Origin: Hetaerina americana
Taxonomy: Eukaryota > Arthropoda > Insecta > Odonata > Calopterygidae
Assembly: GCA_022747635.1 (NCBI GenBank)
Contig: JAKTNV010000003.1
Span: 15,680,911-15,744,910 of the forward strand
Direction: 5' to 3'
Length of the DNA: 64,000 nt
The notes under the pieces were generated by a model that made no database searches, was not told the origin of the DNA, and was given only the letters and a program-made list of their open reading frames with translations. Of the stretch, positions 35,701-48,347 are shown piece after piece (within the stretch, counting starts at the first letter, position 1; each line of letters starts with the position of its first letter). Position numbers and translations under genes: made by a program.

Positions 35701-36765
35701 TGATTTTAACTGCATTCATTTCCTTGATTTACAGTTTACCAAACAGTCATAATAAAAAACTCACGCAGAATTCCTTACATGATATTTATTTAAAATCTGA
35801 AATGATAAAAACAAGACTATGAAAAATACAGCATATTGCATTTACTCTGGTCCCAGACAAATATCACAGCCAAATAGTTTTTAGGGATCCATAAGTTTCA
35901 CATCTTATTGCACACTAAGTAAAATGATGCACAACTGCTGGGTGAAACAAGAAAGTAATGCTGATGGTTTTTGCAGTCATTTAACAATAAATCACACTGG
36001 GATATGCTTCTCAGCTACAAGATGAAAAATACAAATACTAATGGACAATGTTATGATCTTTATGGTAGTTTGCTTTTCATATATGAAATATGAAGTTTTA
36101 GATATACTTTTACAAGTCACTGCTACATGTTATAACAAGTTTTGATGGGTAACACCATAACATTTTATAATTATACAGTTACTAACATCCCTGGTTCCTT
36201 TTGAAAATGAAAATGCTTCTTAATGATGATGGAATTTGAATAACATTACACACAGCTGGAACACCTCGGTGGAATCCTAATTAATCACGATTCTAAGAAG
36301 AGGATCACTGTTCATAAAAAATACTATAATAAAAAAATTATTTGATGACCTTCTGTTGGTATATCAACCAACAGGTGCAAGCTCCAAATAATTTTCTTGA
36401 ACACTAATCATATTCAAATCAATGACTGGTGAATGATTTTTTGTACATTGGCACATATTTCATCTCTACTGTAAAAATAAAATAATCTGCAGATAAGATT
36501 GGTCATTTGACTGTACAATATAAAAATGTTCATTTAATAGTAGACTAGGAGGAAGCAAAACGTTTGGCAGGAATCTGTTGATCATTTCTTCATGACAGTA
36601 CATATGTTCACAACTTAATTCTCTCTTCTTAAACACTCACAATCGCACAGCAATCTTGGCACAAACATCATTTAAACATTACAGCTTCAAATCATAAATT
36701 TGTTGTTTTGAACACATCCAACAGACTAACAAGGAAACACCAAACAATAACTTGGGCATTTGAAC
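32726..36765. other. Intergenic DNA between the RAD51AP-motif gene and Keap1
   Basis: About 4 kb without a recognisable gene. It should contain the promoter and 5' exon of the downstream gene and the Keap1 3' UTR, with a candidate minus-strand AATAAA at 35790-35785. At 34080-34145 is a short stretch ending GTGTAATCAAGTTTTGTG that looks like the tail of a dispersed repeat. The ORFs here are short and have no codon or family signal. Confidence 0.5.
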
Positions 36766-36959
36766 TCATTTACACGTCTTTGAGACAGTTCCAGATGCTG
36801 ATGCACCCTCTTGGTCAGCATGAATGAGACACTGGTGGTATGACACTGCAGATGCATGCCCAGATCGTCCGCAAGTCAATGGCAATCCTTCAGTCCATTC
36901 ATCACGAACTGGGTCATAAACTTCAACAATAGACAAAAAGGTTTGGCCATCGTATCCCC
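36766..36959 (-). CDS. Keap1: Keap1 last exon, Kelch blade 6 and C-terminus
   Basis: Acceptor ATCGTTTCAG, phase 1, 194 bp to TGA. It encodes [17 protein letters not shown] and [15 protein letters not shown] (S602 equivalent), then a short tail ending SKTCK. The human C-terminal Cys-rich tail is only loosely matched. Confidence 0.95.
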
Positions 36960-39900
36960 CTGAAACGATAGCATATCAGGTTCATTGAGTGCTTATAATA
37001 GAAATAGTTCAAAGGAACAGAAATTAATATGAGGCTATTGAATATTCAATATATAACCAGGTATTCTGGTTAATGTGTAACTGCCATGTACAGCTAAAAT
37101 AGAGTAAGAGCAATGGGCTTGAGTTGTCACTCTTAGAAGTGCACACACACCACCTAGCACAGCAGACCCACACAACCGGTTTCGACCACCTCTAAAGGGC
37201 CAGTCCCTAAGATATTTGAAAATGATAATAGGTCAAAGACCACAGTTTTGTCATTGGGGGGGGCAAAAATATGCATTCTAATTTCTGCAGCAGTGGTAGT
37301 AGATTTGGGGGTGGCGACCGAAAGCTGAGGTTATTTGCACCATTGGGGATGGATGGGAATGGAGGGAAGGTGGAGAGAAACCTTGTGTGGGCATTTGCCT
37401 CCTCTTAACGAAAGCTCTAAGAGGTCTGCAGTTTAAAGTCCCATCCAACAAATAGCACACTCAAAAGTGCTCCTCACAAAGCACCTCAAGTAGGGATTGG
37501 GATACCACTGAAAAAAATCTGCCGTCTTGAGGAATCAAACCCTGGCCCTCTGGGTGGGTGGCCAATAAGCTAACCACCGCATCATCTCAATCCCCACCTA
37601 ATTCCCCTTTATCAGTCATCAAGCAACTGCTCTCACTCTCTAGCTTCACCCTCATCTTAGTTATGCTTCCTCACCAACTCTCCCTGATATTTTTCAACAG
37701 AGAATGGCTTTCTCACAGATTCTGTCAATTGAGTTTCCTCAACTTTTAAAGTTGTGACTAGGTGACCTAAAAATGATGAGGTGGAAAATGGATGAGGGAA
37801 AGTGTATTTTATGCAAAATACAAGCTTCACCGTGGTGTTGTGTGATGGATAAAGATTAAAGATAGGTATGAAAGCACCTCTGCATTGTCACCAAATGCAA
37901 TCTTTGTCTCCATTCCTTTTCTCAATTTCAATTACCTTGAGTTGTAAATAACAAATGAATTATTTGAGCCAAAAGAAAGATTTGGAACCAATAAAATAGC
38001 AATTCTTAAAGTTGACTATTTTCAGCATTTTAGTTCTATCTTTGAAATAAAAATAATGTATTTAACTAATTAAATAAATATTAGTACTTCCGGGATCCAT
38101 TAAAATCATTTACCTGCGATAAAAACATCGATGCACGAATTTATAAATACCATCTCTGACAAGTTTCATTTATTTCTTTTCCAATTACATAAATATTGAC
38201 AATCACAGAATAGTTATGGCTAATACTCACCCATTGCATACAATTTTCCATCTAGCACTGTCACACTGAGAGCTGATCGGGCCACCTTTATAGAAGAAAC
38301 GAATTCCCAAATATTTTGTTCCGTATCATAACGCTCCACACTTGATAGCTGATGTTGACCATCATAACCACCAACAACATAAATATACTGATTTAAAGCA
38401 GCCATACCTGTAAAACAACAATAAATATTAATAAAACTATTGCATGACGCAATTGATTTATCATACAATTAATTAACATTCTATGTACGAAGTTCAAAAC
38501 ACTTGTACATTCACACAACCAAAATTTACGCATATGTGTGTAAAGCTACAGTATATGTTTGCATGAATGTAGATAGGCTCTAAAACCATCACCAAGGAAA
38601 TTAACAAACATTTTTTTTACACACCACAGAGTTAAAAAATGAGGACTTATCTGCTTGAAAAGTCAATTAAATAATAAGAAAATAAATAAAATGTGCACTT
38701 TGTTTATTTTCACTGGGTCACTTCCACCGCAGGAAATACTGTGGCAGTTACTTCAGCTGAGTCATTTGCTGCTGTGCACCAAAGCAGGAATTACGCAATA
38801 AAAATCATTCACCTAGACCGGGCATAGGGAGATTTGAGTCTGTTTCATTAGTCAGGAGAATGATTTTTACACGGCAAAATTCCTGCAATTATTATCATTT
38901 CAACTAAAAATTACTACACTTAAAATATACATGTTCTCACAATTTCATTTTTTTGGAAGAAAAACATGCATTAAAATTAAGAGAGGCTTCCAAAGGCAGA
39001 AAGGTGCGTGCAATAGGAGGGAAGAATGCAAGAGTTTCAACTGTGTGATAACTATGAAAGGTGGAAGCATTCACCAATATCAGTAATATCGAACTCAATG
39101 GTTTGAGGCTCTACTTTGAGAAAATGCTGTCCACGAATTGTAAATATTGTCTTGATTCAATTTTAGATTTTTTCTCGTACACTATTCAAGCATTATAATT
39201 CATATCTGAAAATGTGTCAATGCTGTATAATACTTGAAACATCATAAAATGTAGAACTAGTAGATTAAATTAAAATTGGAAACTAAGGACACTAGTTATT
39301 AACAACAGTAATTGGATTTAAGATTCCCTATTGACTCAGCTTAGGAGCAGCATTAACTCAACTTGGAAAATTCCATAGAGCTATCAAGAGTTTCAAATGA
39401 AAAGCAGATCCACAGTTCCTTTAAATGGACAGGTTACCAGTTGGTGTAATCCTGTATGACGCCAAGAATAAGTGCAGGTATTTGATAAACTGCCTACGTA
39501 ACAAGCATATGCAAGAGAATGTGTAACACTGTGCAAGTGACTCTCAATGGCCTTTCTGAGCAAGACAACCTGGATGACAAAAATTATTAGAATAGTAAAT
39601 AGTGCACAGTAGAGAAATCATTCTACAGAGCTTTTCGGGACTTTCAGGTCCATATTTATGCACATTTCCTCAAATTTGGTGAGCTAGAGTACAGTGTTCT
39701 CTCCACTTCAGGGGTGAGGAATACTTTTAACAACAGCACCTCGGGGAAAAATCTGAAAATATTTTCGTGCAATCATTTTTATGCAAAATAAAAGTGGGGA
39801 AAACCATTAAAAGGTGAGTGAAAAGTGAGAAAACAGGAGTGCAAAATTGAAATTTCACTGAACAAGTATACATGTATGCGAAACATAAAAAAAAGGATTA

Positions 39901-42900
39901 ATTAGTTACCTGCACCACTCCTCTGAGTGTTCATTGATGCAATACTATTCCATTCATCATTCTCAGGGTGATAACATTCTGCACTGGCAAGTCGTCTAGC
40001 CCCGTCAAAGCCTCCAACTGCATATAGTAATCTATTCACAACAGCAACACCTACTCCAAGCCTTTGTACTCTCATAGGGCTAACAGGTTGCCATCTGTCC
40101 TCATCTGGGTCATACCTGTAATTGATATTATCTATTGAGTTCAGAACAGCTGAATAAGCTCTCCAACTATTTATTAAGTTTACTCTTGAACAAATCTTAA
40201 ATGTAACCAGATTTCAACATCAAAATGGGTGAATTCTCTTTACTCCTGATAGGAATGGACTAGTAAATTGCCAGGAGCAGCTGACCCCAGCTTGCTCACA
40301 TGAATACGTAAACTTGTTCAAATGAGAAAATATTACAGCTTAACTACTATTTGGAGCAAACATTAGAGATGTATGTGAATGGCTTTCAAATGGGATAAAT
40401 AATGCTTCAAACTACACTGATCTTCAAAGATTACAATTAATTCATCATTTCATGTTCTTTAAAGTCCCTTATTACTAACAATCCTATTTCAAATTTCCAA
40501 TATATGCTATTTATTAGTATATATAGTATAACTGAGGAGATCATAATTCTGAGTTGAGAATCATTCACAGAGTGTAATGCAATTTTATCTACACAGTCAA
40601 ATCTTGCTACAAATACAGGAATTTGAAAGCTACATATGTATTTAGGTGACAGATATAAATTATAACAGAACTTATGTACACAAAACTTGCAGCCCCTATT
40701 CATAGAAACTGACTTTTTCAAAATATGTTTAAAACTATCGATGTAGGATTACTGACTTATGTATAATAATTATATCAGTACAAAGCAACACACAAGTGCC
40801 ATACAATTGGATAAATCAATAAGAAAATACTGCATTGAGTGCCCAGTAACTTTTTCCGTTGCTGTTGTATTAATTTGACTCTTTATCCTACCTTGGTCGT
40901 TTACCTTACCCAAAAATAATGTCAGAATCATCAGTGACCATACAAAATCCACCAGAATTGAATTGGAGCATGCTACTTCATGCACCCACATCCCAAAAAG
41001 TATGAATAAGATAAACGACATTAATGTTTTTACTGAAATGCATTTTATTTTTAATTAATGGTAAATACGATGAAATATAGCACATTTCATGAGAAATGTG
41101 TATTTTTGTGCATGCTCATGTGGGTTCTCATACACATTTTAATCTTGTATCTCATTTTTACTGGCTAATCACTATGCCAGTACATTTTTTCTTTATTAAA
41201 ATTAATAAAATTTACCCTTTGCCTAACATGACTGAGTCCGCATTGGCAACTATTCAAAAAAAGAAAGAAAGAAAGAAAGAAGTACTCTGAAACAGAAAGG
41301 CTGCAGGCAATAGCTCAGTTGGATCAGTTTTTCATCCAATTGTACTTCATACATATACATTAGGGCAAATCAGATCAAATATAAGAAGTAGGTGCAAAAA
41401 TAACAGCTTTTTGATTTTTTCGGCCCTGGCAAAGGGAGAATCTTACAATTTTGTAAAATTGTGTGCATCAACATTTACGTTTTCCTTTTAATGAAAACAA
41501 CCTTTTCTTTTTAATAAGGCACAACTAAAACAAAATCAACATTTATCAACAACTGGTTTCAATGCTAATGCATTATCATCAAGAGGTTACAAGGACAAAA
41601 TGACTTACTGGATGTTGGTCACATGTCATATTTATTGAGAAATTTAAACCTTAAAGTAGATTCTTTTATTTTTTTACAATGTAATAAACTCTTATTACAG
41701 CCTTATACACATGTTAAAAATATCTTTAGAGATTTATAAGCAAGAATCACCACATGTTTAACCCAACTCTCTTTCACCTGCTTAGCAACAGCTAAAAGAG
41801 AGTTGTGATGCCCTCAATCAACTGAAACCTTTCCTTTGCCAGAGGTCCATCAGCTCTATGCACAATACTTCACTCTTCTTTCCTGCCATACCTCTCTCCC
41901 TCAAGAGAGAGTATTCCAGAATCATTGTTGAGATCCCATCACTTTCCATAAACTGATCATAATACTTGACTGACTCAAGAAGATAGAGAACTTCTTAGAA
42001 TTTTTTTAGACGGGGTAAGGATATCTCATGGACCCCTAAAAAAATTAGAACATTTCTCCCATCCAGTAGGAGTGAGTGCATTTAGCAGTATATGTCTTCA
42101 TTAGGCCTAGGAATCTAATTGCAAGCTCCTTACAATCGGTATTAACAAGCCCTGTCGACCATAGCGGCCAATTTAAGCAATCAAATGGACAAATTCAACT
42201 TAACACCAGGAGGTATGCCCGAAAAATCCCCCGAATCCTCTCCGAGCTAAGTAACTGAAAGTAAAAATTTTCTTTAAGATACAACTACTGCTGTGGTGCG
42301 GAAACCATAAGTGCGACACATTGTTCCATACAAACATGTTCTGGAGCCCAGGAATTCTTTTTTGTGCTGTAGAGACATGCTCATAAGATAAAGGTTGATT
42401 AAATCCAAACAGAAAATCCAAAAATACCTTTCTACACTGGCATGAAATTCACTCCCAGCAGATCCACCAACAGCATAGAGAAGGCCATCCATGACAGCAA
42501 CACCAACTCTATTGCGAGGTACTGACATTGGGCTATTTAAATCCAAAAGATATATGATTAATGGTGATTTTTTTAAGGTTAATTATCATATGCAATGGCC
42601 TACATTTTTGTGGGATCTAACATTTGATTAACTATCGCCTGAACTTTCAAAAAACTTTTGTGATCATGATAGCAAAAACAACATTGCTAAGATATGATGA
42701 CATAGTATGAACAACATATTGAATCACTTGATTAATGCAAGGATTTTGCTGGTAACATTTATTTGAAATGTGAATTATTACATGCAGTGCACATCATATT
42801 CATGGGATATAATAAATTATTAATAATTTTTCCCTTCCTCCACAAATATGCATTCAGGATTAACACCTAAAGACAATTTACACTAAACACCATGTGATTA

Positions 42901-45900
42901 AAATCACATACTATATCAGCTAGTTTTTATTTATCTATTAGTATTTTTATCGCTTTATCTGCAATTTGAAGCACAAATATAACTTTTGCTCATGTTCTTG
43001 GCAAAGACTAACATAAAAAAACAAAATTTTAGCCAGAAAGTAATGCTTCAACTTATGACTGGACACAATTATTCTCAGTTATGTATCTTTCAATTTCATT
43101 CTAAATCAAACCATACCATTATGTCATATTACTTTTAATGAAAGTTATTACTCCTATTGGAATATTTCTTCATGACTGACCAAAAGAAATGAGAATAGAA
43201 TTTTGAGAAAGAAAAGTCACTCAAATTTAATGGATAGAAAGACTACCTGAGTGACTGGTCTAAATACTTGTTCTTTCCCTGCACCATTGACAGTCATCAC
43301 AAAATCAAATGTAATACTAGAACTAGAAATAAGAAATATTACTACCAAACTAGAGGCACCAAAATGGTTATGCTGACTATTTGCCACTATTTATGACACA
43401 GCAATAACTGTATCTCAGGATGGTGTCTGGGTATCCAGGATGGCATTTATCACTATACACAGTCAATTATTTATTATTTTTTAGATGATTAAAAGTGGCA
43501 TTGATTCTTCACAATTATTATCTTTGGGAATTGGGGGTAAATAAGTATCAAGTAAATAAAATTTGCCAAGCTATTCAATTTTGTATTAACAATTTATATG
43601 GCCAAATTGTAATTAAAGTGTAGTTAATTATGGTTATAATAACTACAGATAATTAAATTTTTTATAAGTATAATATGTTCTACTCCAGATCAGATGGAAT
43701 CGTTGTGCCCTTAAATATATTAATTTAGATCCTAAATAATGAAAGATATACAGATGCTGATTTGGAAGGTTAGAGATGATATCAAAAACAAAAGATATAG
43801 GACCTTGAGAGCCCCAGCCCAATGGAAAATATGTTCAATAAGTAGCAATATGAATTTAAATCACTACTAGGAAAATTTGTGAAAACAATGTGAGACCCAC
43901 AGAACCAGCACACATCCAAAAAGAATCACTTCATCTTAATCTGTTTTTGCACGTTTTTCAGTTTTTCAAGCATGATATAAGCTAAAAGAAAGTCTCCATA
44001 TTAATTCGAGATCCATGCATGCAGGCCAATTATTTCACAACTGATTGAGAAAAATAAAATGTTACTTCTCCAAAATTTGCATTTATTAACAGTCCTTTTC
44101 AACTGCCACTGTTTGTTTTAGAAGTACCTCAGAGTTTAATGTACCCGAGTGATTAAGAAACATGCATCTCTGTTATTATAAGTGTTGATGTGCAAGCAAA
44201 CTTACCAACATGCTGCCCAAGAGTCAGTGGCAGGAGAATAGCGATCAACCCAGTCTGAATCATGATTGGCACCTGGTGAATTATTCCGACCACCAACCGC
44301 ATAGAATGCACCTTTGAGAAAAGCTCCTCCTAATCCTGAGCGTGGTACTGGCAACCTTGCAAGTGTTCTCCAGCGTCCATCCTCGGCACTGAATCCCTCA
44401 AATGCATCAAGGCTATGTCGTAAATACCCTCCAGCCAAATAGATTACCCTAGGAGTTGTGGGTGTGCGTTCTCTCACACATGGCCTTTTGTGAAGAGTCA
44501 GGTCCTAGGATCAAACACAAAGAAAATATTACCGATGTACCAATGATAAATCAATGGTGAGATGTCAAAAAAACATTGACAACATTTCAATGTAACTTAC
44601 ATATTTGAGCAACTCTACTTACTTTGAATATTCGCGCCAGATACTCCCTGCAGGAGGGAAGACGCTTCAATACCTCACAGTTTCTCATTTGATCTTTAAG
44701 GAATGAAGGGGTGAGATACTGGCATCTAACTGCACATAAAATGTGCTCCATTTTTGGGGTCCTCTCCTCCTCTGAATACTTCACCCACTTTAAAACTGCA
44801 TTGTAAACTTCCCTTTCTTCCTGAACATTGAGCTCATCACGTTTTATTAAGGCAACAAGCTGGCAAGCAGATAATTGCAGAAATTCCTCTTCTTGACAGA
44901 TCTACACAGAAAACATCACATTCAAATAAAGATTTTAATGACACAAATGTATAAAATGAATACATATGTACATCATGGTGGTAAATCATTATTTTTACAT
45001 TGTTTCAACTTCCTGACAGTTAAAACAATATCATTCAACTTCAATTGATTGATAATATTTTGAACCATGAGTTGTAACTGTTTCATGATTGAGAGAGCCT
45101 TTAAAATAGATGACAGAAAAAAATAGCTATCATGAATACAAAATTCTTCAAATACCTGCGTAAAATGTTGCTCAATGAATTGATTGGCTTTCCTATAAAG
45201 GTCATGACATCCATGTTGCTGAGCAAAATTGCCAATTCCAATGGCATTAGATGGATCCAACTGCCTTTCTAAAAAAGCTGAACAAGCTTCAATAACGTGA
45301 GTAACCTGAAATAGAACAATTGAGAACAAATTATAGTTCACAATTATAACATGAATCACCGTATGTGCATGAACTGAGAACATAATCTTTTGATCAGTGA
45401 TTGGGCTTCTTTCTACAACAAAAAATTAAAAACATCTATCACCTGAAACATAGTTGCGGCTGGAAGAAGTTGACACACAGTCACTTCTGTGACTTTAATG
45501 GAACCAGTGTACATGAAGTACATGAGGTGAGCCATGGTTGATGGGCACACCCCCTGCAGTTTAACTCTCTTCATTTCACATTCCCTTAAACCTCCCGTAA
45601 ACATGGCCTAAACATTGTGAAAGAAAAATGATGCTACATATTCAAATATGTACATTAATTTTTTTAAATCTATGACACACTACAAAATATTTTTTTATAT
45701 TACATTAAAAGAGGAATGGTGATTAGTAAAGAGATGAAATTTTCTTAATCAACGAATAAATTAAGTGAAATAGGTAGTTTTTCCTCTGTACGATGACTAC
45801 CAATAGTTTTCTAATTTTTTATGAGCTCTACTATGCTCGAGTTAATAATTAACCAAGTTGAGAACAGTGATACCTATTTTCAGATGCATAATATTCACAT

Positions 45901-47077
45901 AAAACACGATTCTTCAACTAATTCCACCGTTGACTTTTGAGTGATCAATTTCATAAATTCTCAAATTAACAAAAGAGCATGAAGGAAAGGATAAATTACT
46001 TACTGCCTCTTTTAAGACTGATTATATTAAATAATAATTCCTTAAGCCAAAAATGTTTTTTAGACTCCTGTGAAAGTAAAAAGGGGTGTGGGGTAAATGT
46101 GATCATACTAATATTTTGAAAGTGCATCTGATCACTGCCGAGGGATTAACTTTCCCCACAAACCACCACACGAATCTCAATTCCCCCCCTTTTCACTTTC
46201 ACGGTGGTGCAAAAAACCTTTTACAGCTTAAGGAAATATTATTTCATATAATCAGTCCAGAAGAGCAAAAGCATCACAAATTATAGGTGGAAGGTATTTT
46301 TTCTTCACTACTCCACACGATATACTAAGTAACCATTTCAAACAATAAACATTTTTCCTTCTCTGGAATCAGAGTAAAATAATGTCTTAAACAATATGTA
46401 CCAATAAGTTTTCCAAGGAGAGAAAACTTGTCACCAATGCCATCATCAACAGCAATAACCAATCCAAAGAGTTAATTGAAACATCCATCTTCACCATTCT
46501 CTTTTTGCCTAGCCTCCTCAGCTCTTAATGTTTCTTGTTTAAAAATCATTCATCATCAGTTTTAAGCATTTTTATTGCTAGTCTTACTTCGCAATTCTTC
46601 CAATTGATGCCTTTATGCCTCAATATTTATTTCAGGAGAGTTGCACTTGAAAAATGTGGCCAATGAGCACATTGAAAGGATGTATTAACTCTGAACATTC
46701 ACATACACAGGTTTTTCATTAATATGGCACACAAACCAGTACCTTTCATTTGATGATGCTTTTCTTATTCTGGTTATCATATTTGTGGCAATACCACCTA
46801 CAGAGAGCAGATCATCCATAACTTGAGGAACTCAACTAAGTAAGACTAAGGCATCACAAATCATAATGCAATTTCATATATTTATAACATTTTCTTGACA
46901 GCATTAATGTAACTAAAATTAATGTTATGTTTTTACACCATAGAATGATAATGATAAAATAACCTTGAAATATGGTGAAGCAGCAGCAAGGACAACCTTA
47001 TGTGCATGAAATAATTCTGTACCAACTTCAAGAATCACATCTGTCAGCATGTGGTGACTCCGCATCATGAACATCAT
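36766..47077 (-). CDS. Keap1: Keap1, Kelch-like ECH-associated protein (nine exons; N-terminus not found)
   Basis: Nine GT-AG exons with agreeing phases: 47077-46964, 45607-45443, 45305-45156, 44901-44623, 44504-44206, 42532-42428, 40115-39910, 38407-38231, 36959-36766. They give 562 residues and a stop. Keap1 is the substrate adaptor of the CUL3 ubiquitin ligase. It holds Nrf2/CncC for degradation until electrophiles modify its cysteines. Order: BTB from about residue 10 to 110, BACK/IVR to about 240, then six Kelch blades. Conserved with vertebrate Keap1: sensor cysteines equivalent to C273 and C288 ([16 protein letters not shown], 15 apart), and the ETGE/DLG-binding residues S363, R380/N382 (GGRNNSP), R415 (PRNRVGV), R483 (RRLASAECY), S508 (QRSGAG), S555 (ARSALS) and S602 (GRSGHA). 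Human Keap1 has 624 residues, so roughly 50-60 N-terminal residues, including the first BTB helix, are missing upstream. Confidence 0.96.
37294..37597 (-). mobile_element. tRNA-derived SINE, family A, copy 5, in the last Keap1 intron
   Basis: Same body (GCAGTTTAAAGTCCCATCC) and a decayed head (GGAATCAAACCCTGGCCCTC on plus). It lies between the last two Keap1 exons in the same orientation as the gene. Confidence 0.7.
38231..38407 (-). CDS. Keap1: Keap1 exon, Kelch blade 5
   Basis: Phase 1/1, 177 bp. It encodes [20 protein letters not shown] and [19 protein letters not shown], with the S555 equivalent. Confidence 0.96.
38710..38886. mobile_element. SINE family B copy with hairpin, in Keap1 intron
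   Basis: GCAGGAATTACGCAATAAAA at 38784 pairs with TTTTTACACGGCAAAATTCC, ending at 38886. The upstream part (CCGCAGGAAATACTGTGGCA) matches the family B tail seen at 11.6 and 16.7 kb. Confidence 0.5.
39910..40115 (-). CDS. Keap1: Keap1 exon, Kelch blades 3 and 4
   Basis: Acceptor AATTACAG, donor GCAG|GTAACT, phase 2/1, 206 bp. It encodes [35 protein letters not shown] and MNTQRSGAG, with the R483 and S508 equivalents. Most of this exon is not visible as a simple ORF and was found by reading through the splice sites. Confidence 0.95.
42428..42532 (-). CDS. Keap1: Keap1 exon, Kelch blade 2
   Basis: Phase 2/2, 105 bp. It encodes [20 protein letters not shown] and [14 protein letters not shown], with the R415 equivalent in PRNRVG. 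Confidence 0.96.
44206..44504 (-). CDS. Keap1: Keap1 exon, Kelch blade 1 and part of 2
   Basis: Phase 0/2, 299 bp. DLTLHKRP links BACK to Kelch. [24 protein letters not shown] and [10 protein letters not shown] match the vertebrate Keap1 blades, including the S363, R380 and N382 equivalents. Confidence 0.96.
44623..44901 (-). CDS. Keap1: Keap1 exon, BACK/IVR domain with sensor cysteines
   Basis: Phase 0/0, 93 codons, from [15 protein letters not shown] to EYLARIFK, with donor [27 protein letters not shown] keeps the two cysteines that match human C273 and C288. [18 protein letters not shown] is the usual BACK helix. Confidence 0.95.
45156..45305 (-). CDS. Keap1: Keap1 exon, end of BTB and 3-box
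   Basis: Phase 0/0, 50 codons. It contains [20 protein letters not shown] and [10 protein letters not shown]. The [10 protein letters not shown] stretch is identical to the vertebrate Keap1 motif that begins the CUL3-binding 3-box. Confidence 0.95.
45443..45607 (-). CDS. Keap1: Keap1 exon, BTB domain
   Basis: Phase 0/0, 55 codons, from [14 protein letters not shown] to [14 protein letters not shown]. It covers the BTB strands and the helix that contacts CUL3. A Cys (VTVCQLL) lies close to, but two residues offset from, the position of human C151 in my alignment. Confidence 0.95.
46964..47077 (-). CDS. Keap1: Keap1 exon, start of BTB domain
   Basis: Acceptor TTCTTAACAG is followed directly by ATG ATG, and the donor is AAG|GTTATT. 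It encodes [19 protein letters not shown] and [14 protein letters not shown], the BTB core just after its first helix. The first ATG could serve as start only if the first helix were absent; an upstream exon is more likely. Confidence 0.93.
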
Positions 47078-47084
47078 CTGTTAA

Positions 47085-47540
47085 GAAATAAATTATGTAT
47101 TAGGCAGTGACATCTCATTCTTCATAAAATATTCTTTAGAAAGAAATTCCATTCTTAAGAATTTCAATCTGTTAAAAATGCCAATACCACGCAATAATAT
47201 TAAACCATTCTCCCAAGCAAGAACCATTTTAAATTCATTTGACTCCATTACCGAGTTTTCAACTTATTCCCCTGGGAGGCCTTGTGGCTATTGGCAGATG
47301 AAAATCACAAGTGCAACGATTTTTATAAAATAATAGTCAAAGGAAAAGTATACATGTGACCTTGGATACCAAGTGAATCATTAGAACCCCACACTACATG
47401 TCAGCAGATCAGATCAACCCAATTAAATAATGGAAATAGACTCATAGCAAGGAAAATTAACTTCTTTCTTCTATCACACAATTAGCAACCAACATGAAAA
47501 AGAGGGAAGTGAACTAATGATAATAATTAAAGAACCTACA
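47085..47540. other. Upstream flank or intron of Keap1
   Basis: No exon recognised immediately upstream of the first BTB exon. Confidence 0.4.
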
Positions 47541-48347
47541 GTTCTATTTTGAACACATCCATATTAACAAAATATAGGGATAATGTCTTAACCTGCCACA
47601 CACCCCAATGATGACTCTCAGGAAATAGTTAAGATGTAGACTCTCTGTACCCACTTGCACCTGAGCAGTCTGAGACATGTACAGGTTGCGGATTAGCCTC
47701 CTATCTCTACCATCTATTTCTATTTCCTGCAATATACTCATTAGTTTTTCCCAATTCAATCTTCCGATCGCCTTTTTGAACTCTACAAAACAGGCAAATA
47801 CGCCCTGATTTTATTCTATATTCCTCTAAGATTAGTGATCTCATTACTGCAATGGCATCACACATACCTCTCCCCTACCTGAAACCAAACTGATCATCCC
47901 CTAAGTAATCATTTGCCCTGCTCTCTATCCTTTTGTTGATGACCCTGAGAACAACATTAACTGGGTAGGATATCAAACTTATTGTTCTGTAGTCCTCACA
48001 TGATGTAGACTTTACCCTTTTTGGAATAGGAACAAACAAGTCCTTCACAAATAGTGAGTTTCCAGACTATCTAAATATGGAAAAGACGAAACTTATTCAT
48101 AAAAAAGGGGATTATATTAACAATTACTGACCAGTGTCCTTTTTGAATAATTTTTCTCAAATCTTTGAGTTTTTAATGAGAGACAGGATTATGAAATATA
48201 TCATTTAAAATAAGATTTGAAGTATGGAACAGTTTGAATTCCAAGAGGGAAAGGTACCAATTATGCTCTTGCAAGTTTTCTAGGAACCTCTGATCTCACA
48301 AAGTTTTCCGGCCAGATACCTTTTTCATAGATGCTACTAAGTCCATA
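47541..48347 (-). mobile_element. Degenerate LINE RT (3' half of second LINE)
   Basis: Minus-strand pieces include MNWEKLMSILQEIEIDGRD, RDRRLIRNLYMSQTAQVQVG and, upstream, CEDYRTISLI and DDQFGFR. Counterparts are present in the LINE at 2.1-4.6 kb. It is split at 48034-48280 by a foreign fragment and continues with a stretch homologous to PENFVRS. Confidence 0.8.
48034..48280 (+). mobile_element. Nested RT fragment of a different LINE, with 7-bp duplication
   Basis: Plus-strand frame MEKTKLIHKKGDYINNY-PVS, NNFSQIFEFLMRDRI and EQFEFQEGKGTNYAL is jockey/CR1-type RT. It is flanked by TAGGAAC at 48027-48033 and 48281-48287 and interrupts the minus-strand LINE at the point where its frame resumes on both sides. 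Confidence 0.7.
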
